From RUG806 sp963624415 (GTDB lineage: Bacteria > Bacillota > Clostridia > Oscillospirales > Acutalibacteraceae), in NCBI GenBank assembly GCA_963624415.1, contig CAVFPQ010000106.1, positions 1 to 8,068 on the forward strand: DNA of 8,068 nt, written 5' to 3'. Shown in pieces: positions 6,863 through 8,068 of the stretch; positions within the stretch are counted from its first letter, which is position 1; every line of letters begins with the position of its first letter. A program made the translations under genes and the position numbers. The notes under the pieces are model-generated. The model worked only from the letters and a program-made list of their open reading frames with translations. It ran no database searches and had not been told where the DNA came from.

Positions 6863-7996
6863 TTATTTTGACTCAATTGCGATATTTACGCCGTTTACTT
6901 CAATAGAGACATCCGCACGGATAAGAATATAATTGCTGCCGTCAATTACTTTGGTTTTTACGAGATCCGAACGGTCTGAATTTATCTTTATGCTTACATC
7001 GGGTGTCGCAATGTCAATCTGTTTTGTGTTTACAAGATTTACGGGGGACAGGGAAGTCTCACTGCCGAAATTTTCATCATACAGATTTTCAAATTTTTCG
7101 ACTTTTTCTTCCGATACGCCGCAGTCCGAAAGCACACGGCTTACATCTCTCTTAGAAAGTGTGTATTCTTCCTCTTCACCGGAATTTTTGTGTTCCTCAA
7201 TACCCTCGCATACAGCGTCACGAACCTTAACTGCTACATCAAGACTGCATTCGTCTGAAAGAGTTTCTTCAAGAATGGTATTAAAAGTCTCTTTCTGTTC
7301 TTCGGCGGGCATCGGAACATTGCCCTTCAAGAAATCTGTTATAAATTCTGTGTGATTGTCGGCTGTGTTTTTTGTATAGAGAAGCATATCATAGATATTT
7401 GCCGTTCTGTCGTCAAATGCGGGGAAGACAATTCCCATTTCGGGTGCTCCCAAAACCGTGCTTGCGTTCAGTGTTTTGAAGGCGTTTTCGGATGCTATGA
7501 AGCTGAGTGCCGCCTTGCTCTCTTTTACGGGGCAGACACAGCAGAAAAAGTACTCGAATACTTCGCTTGAATCCTCGTTGTCCTGTCCGTCTTTTGTGAA
7601 TGACGGAATATCGTATTTATCCTGCGCCAGAAGTACTATATAGGCCGACTGCATATTGAGCGTTTCGGCTGTCTTTTCAAAATAGGTCTGAATAAAAGGC
7701 TCGCTTTCGGCATTCTGTTTGCGTATTGCCATAAGCATTTTATGCTCGTCGCCGTTCATAACCGTTTCGGTAGAAAAGGATACATTAACAAGATTTTTGC
7801 CCAAAGTGCCCGAAAAGCACTTCCGCATGAGCTTAAAAATCGCGTCGGCGTCATCGTTCGGCATGAGCCCCACGTTTTGTCTGAAGGTGCTTATAAGCTC
7901 CTTTTTTTCGTTAATAAAAGCACCGTAGATAAACGGCACGGCGCATTTGTCTTTTCTTATTCTGCGGCGAAGCTCGCCTGTTTCTTTGTCGGTCAT
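6863..7996 (-). CDS. DUF4317 family protein of unknown function
   Basis: A 377-residue protein matching the DUF4317 family as I recall it from Clostridia; its function is not known. Recognisable family blocks are the N-terminal TGELRRRIRKDK, then FSGTLGKNL (61-69), CPVKESKAALSF (155-166), GAPEMGIVFPAFDDR (183-197), and the C-terminal IDGSNYILIRADVSIEVNGVNI region (351-372). There is no signal peptide, membrane segment or catalytic motif that I can name. An acidic EEEE run near residues 274-277 probably marks a linker between two domains. The frame is open up to a TTG at 8054-8056, but that codon is part of the -35 box. The ATG at 7994-7996, with GGAG at 8004-8007, is therefore the true start. 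It is transcribed from its own strong promoter. Its relation to the lipase downstream is probably only proximity. Confidence 0.85.
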   Translation of the reverse strand: MTDKETGELRRRIRKDKCAVPFIYGAFINEKKELISTFRQNVGLMPNDDADAIFKLMRKCFSGTLGKNLVNVSFSTETVMNGDEHKMLMAIRKQNAESEPFIQTYFEKTAETLNMQSAYIVLLAQDKYDIPSFTKDGQDNEDSSEVFEYFFCCVCPVKESKAALSFIASENAFKTLNASTVLGAPEMGIVFPAFDDRTANIYDMLLYTKNTADNHTEFITDFLKGNVPMPAEEQKETFNTILEETLSDECSLDVAVKVRDAVCEGIEEHKNSGEEEEYTLSKRDVSRVLSDCGVSEEKVEKFENLYDENFGSETSLSPVNLVNTKQIDIATPDVSIKINSDRSDLVKTKVIDGSNYILIRADVSIEVNGVNIAIESK

Positions 7997-8026
7997 TGTA
8001 TTTCTCCGTTCGTTTTTAATATGATG

Positions 8027-8056
8027 ATTATAACGCAAACCGGCGTTTTGTGTCAA
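8027..8056 (-). promoter_or_regulatory. Consensus promoter of the DUF4317 gene
   Basis: On the minus strand: a perfect -35 TTGACA (8051-8056), an 18-bp spacer, and a perfect -10 TATAAT (8027-8032). The predicted start point near 8020 gives a leader of about 24 bases. Both hexamers match the sigma-A/sigma-70 consensus fully, pointing to strong housekeeping expression unless a repressor acts. The spacer contains AACGC-N6-GCGTT (8032-8047). Confidence 0.78.
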
Positions 8057-8068
8057 ATGTTCTTTTTG

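Noticed and set aside
7997..8056. Longer start (TTG) for the DUF4317 gene
   Set aside because: The TTG is the first half of the -35 TTGACA, so it lies upstream of the predicted transcript start. ATG 7994-7996 has its own GGAG.

Overview
The window reads as a chromosomal segment from a moderately AT-rich Firmicute, most likely a gut or rumen Clostridia member (Oscillospiraceae/Ruminococcus/Eubacterium siraeum type). This rests on protein-family content (a DUF4317 protein, a WYL regulator, cytoplasmic GH127 and GH35 enzymes), on strong AGGAG-like ribosome binding sites and on sigma-A type promoters. The species cannot be fixed from the sequence alone. No RNA gene, CRISPR array, transposase or phage gene is visible.

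Left part (1-5334): a small carbohydrate locus. A GH127 beta-L-arabinofuranosidase on the minus strand diverges from a plus-strand operon: a WYL-domain regulator, a broken Sfp-type 4'-phosphopantetheinyl transferase (PPTase), and a GH35 beta-galactosidase. The 107-bp divergent region is compact. Two consensus -10 boxes face each other 2 bp apart, and a 15-bp perfect palindrome lies in the spacer of one promoter and just past the start point of the other. It is the obvious candidate operator, and the WYL protein the obvious candidate binder. GH127 and GH35 both lack signal peptides, so they probably act on imported arabinose- and galactose-bearing oligosaccharides from plant cell-wall glycoproteins or arabinogalactans. 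No transporter lies in the window.

Middle (5335-5636): a 302-bp convergent intergenic region. It holds a 147-bp imperfect palindrome that resembles a MITE or intergenic hairpin element, then a strong terminator that looks usable in both directions.

Right part (5637-8068): two minus-strand genes, each with its own promoter. One encodes a probably exported lipase of the staphylococcal/Geobacillus I.5-I.6 type, with catalytic triad and most of the zinc site intact. The other encodes a DUF4317 protein of unknown function, behind a perfect -35/-10 promoter.

No clearly new multi-gene system was found. The points most worth a second look are the divergent control region, the decayed PPTase embedded in a sugar operon, and the long palindromic repeat.
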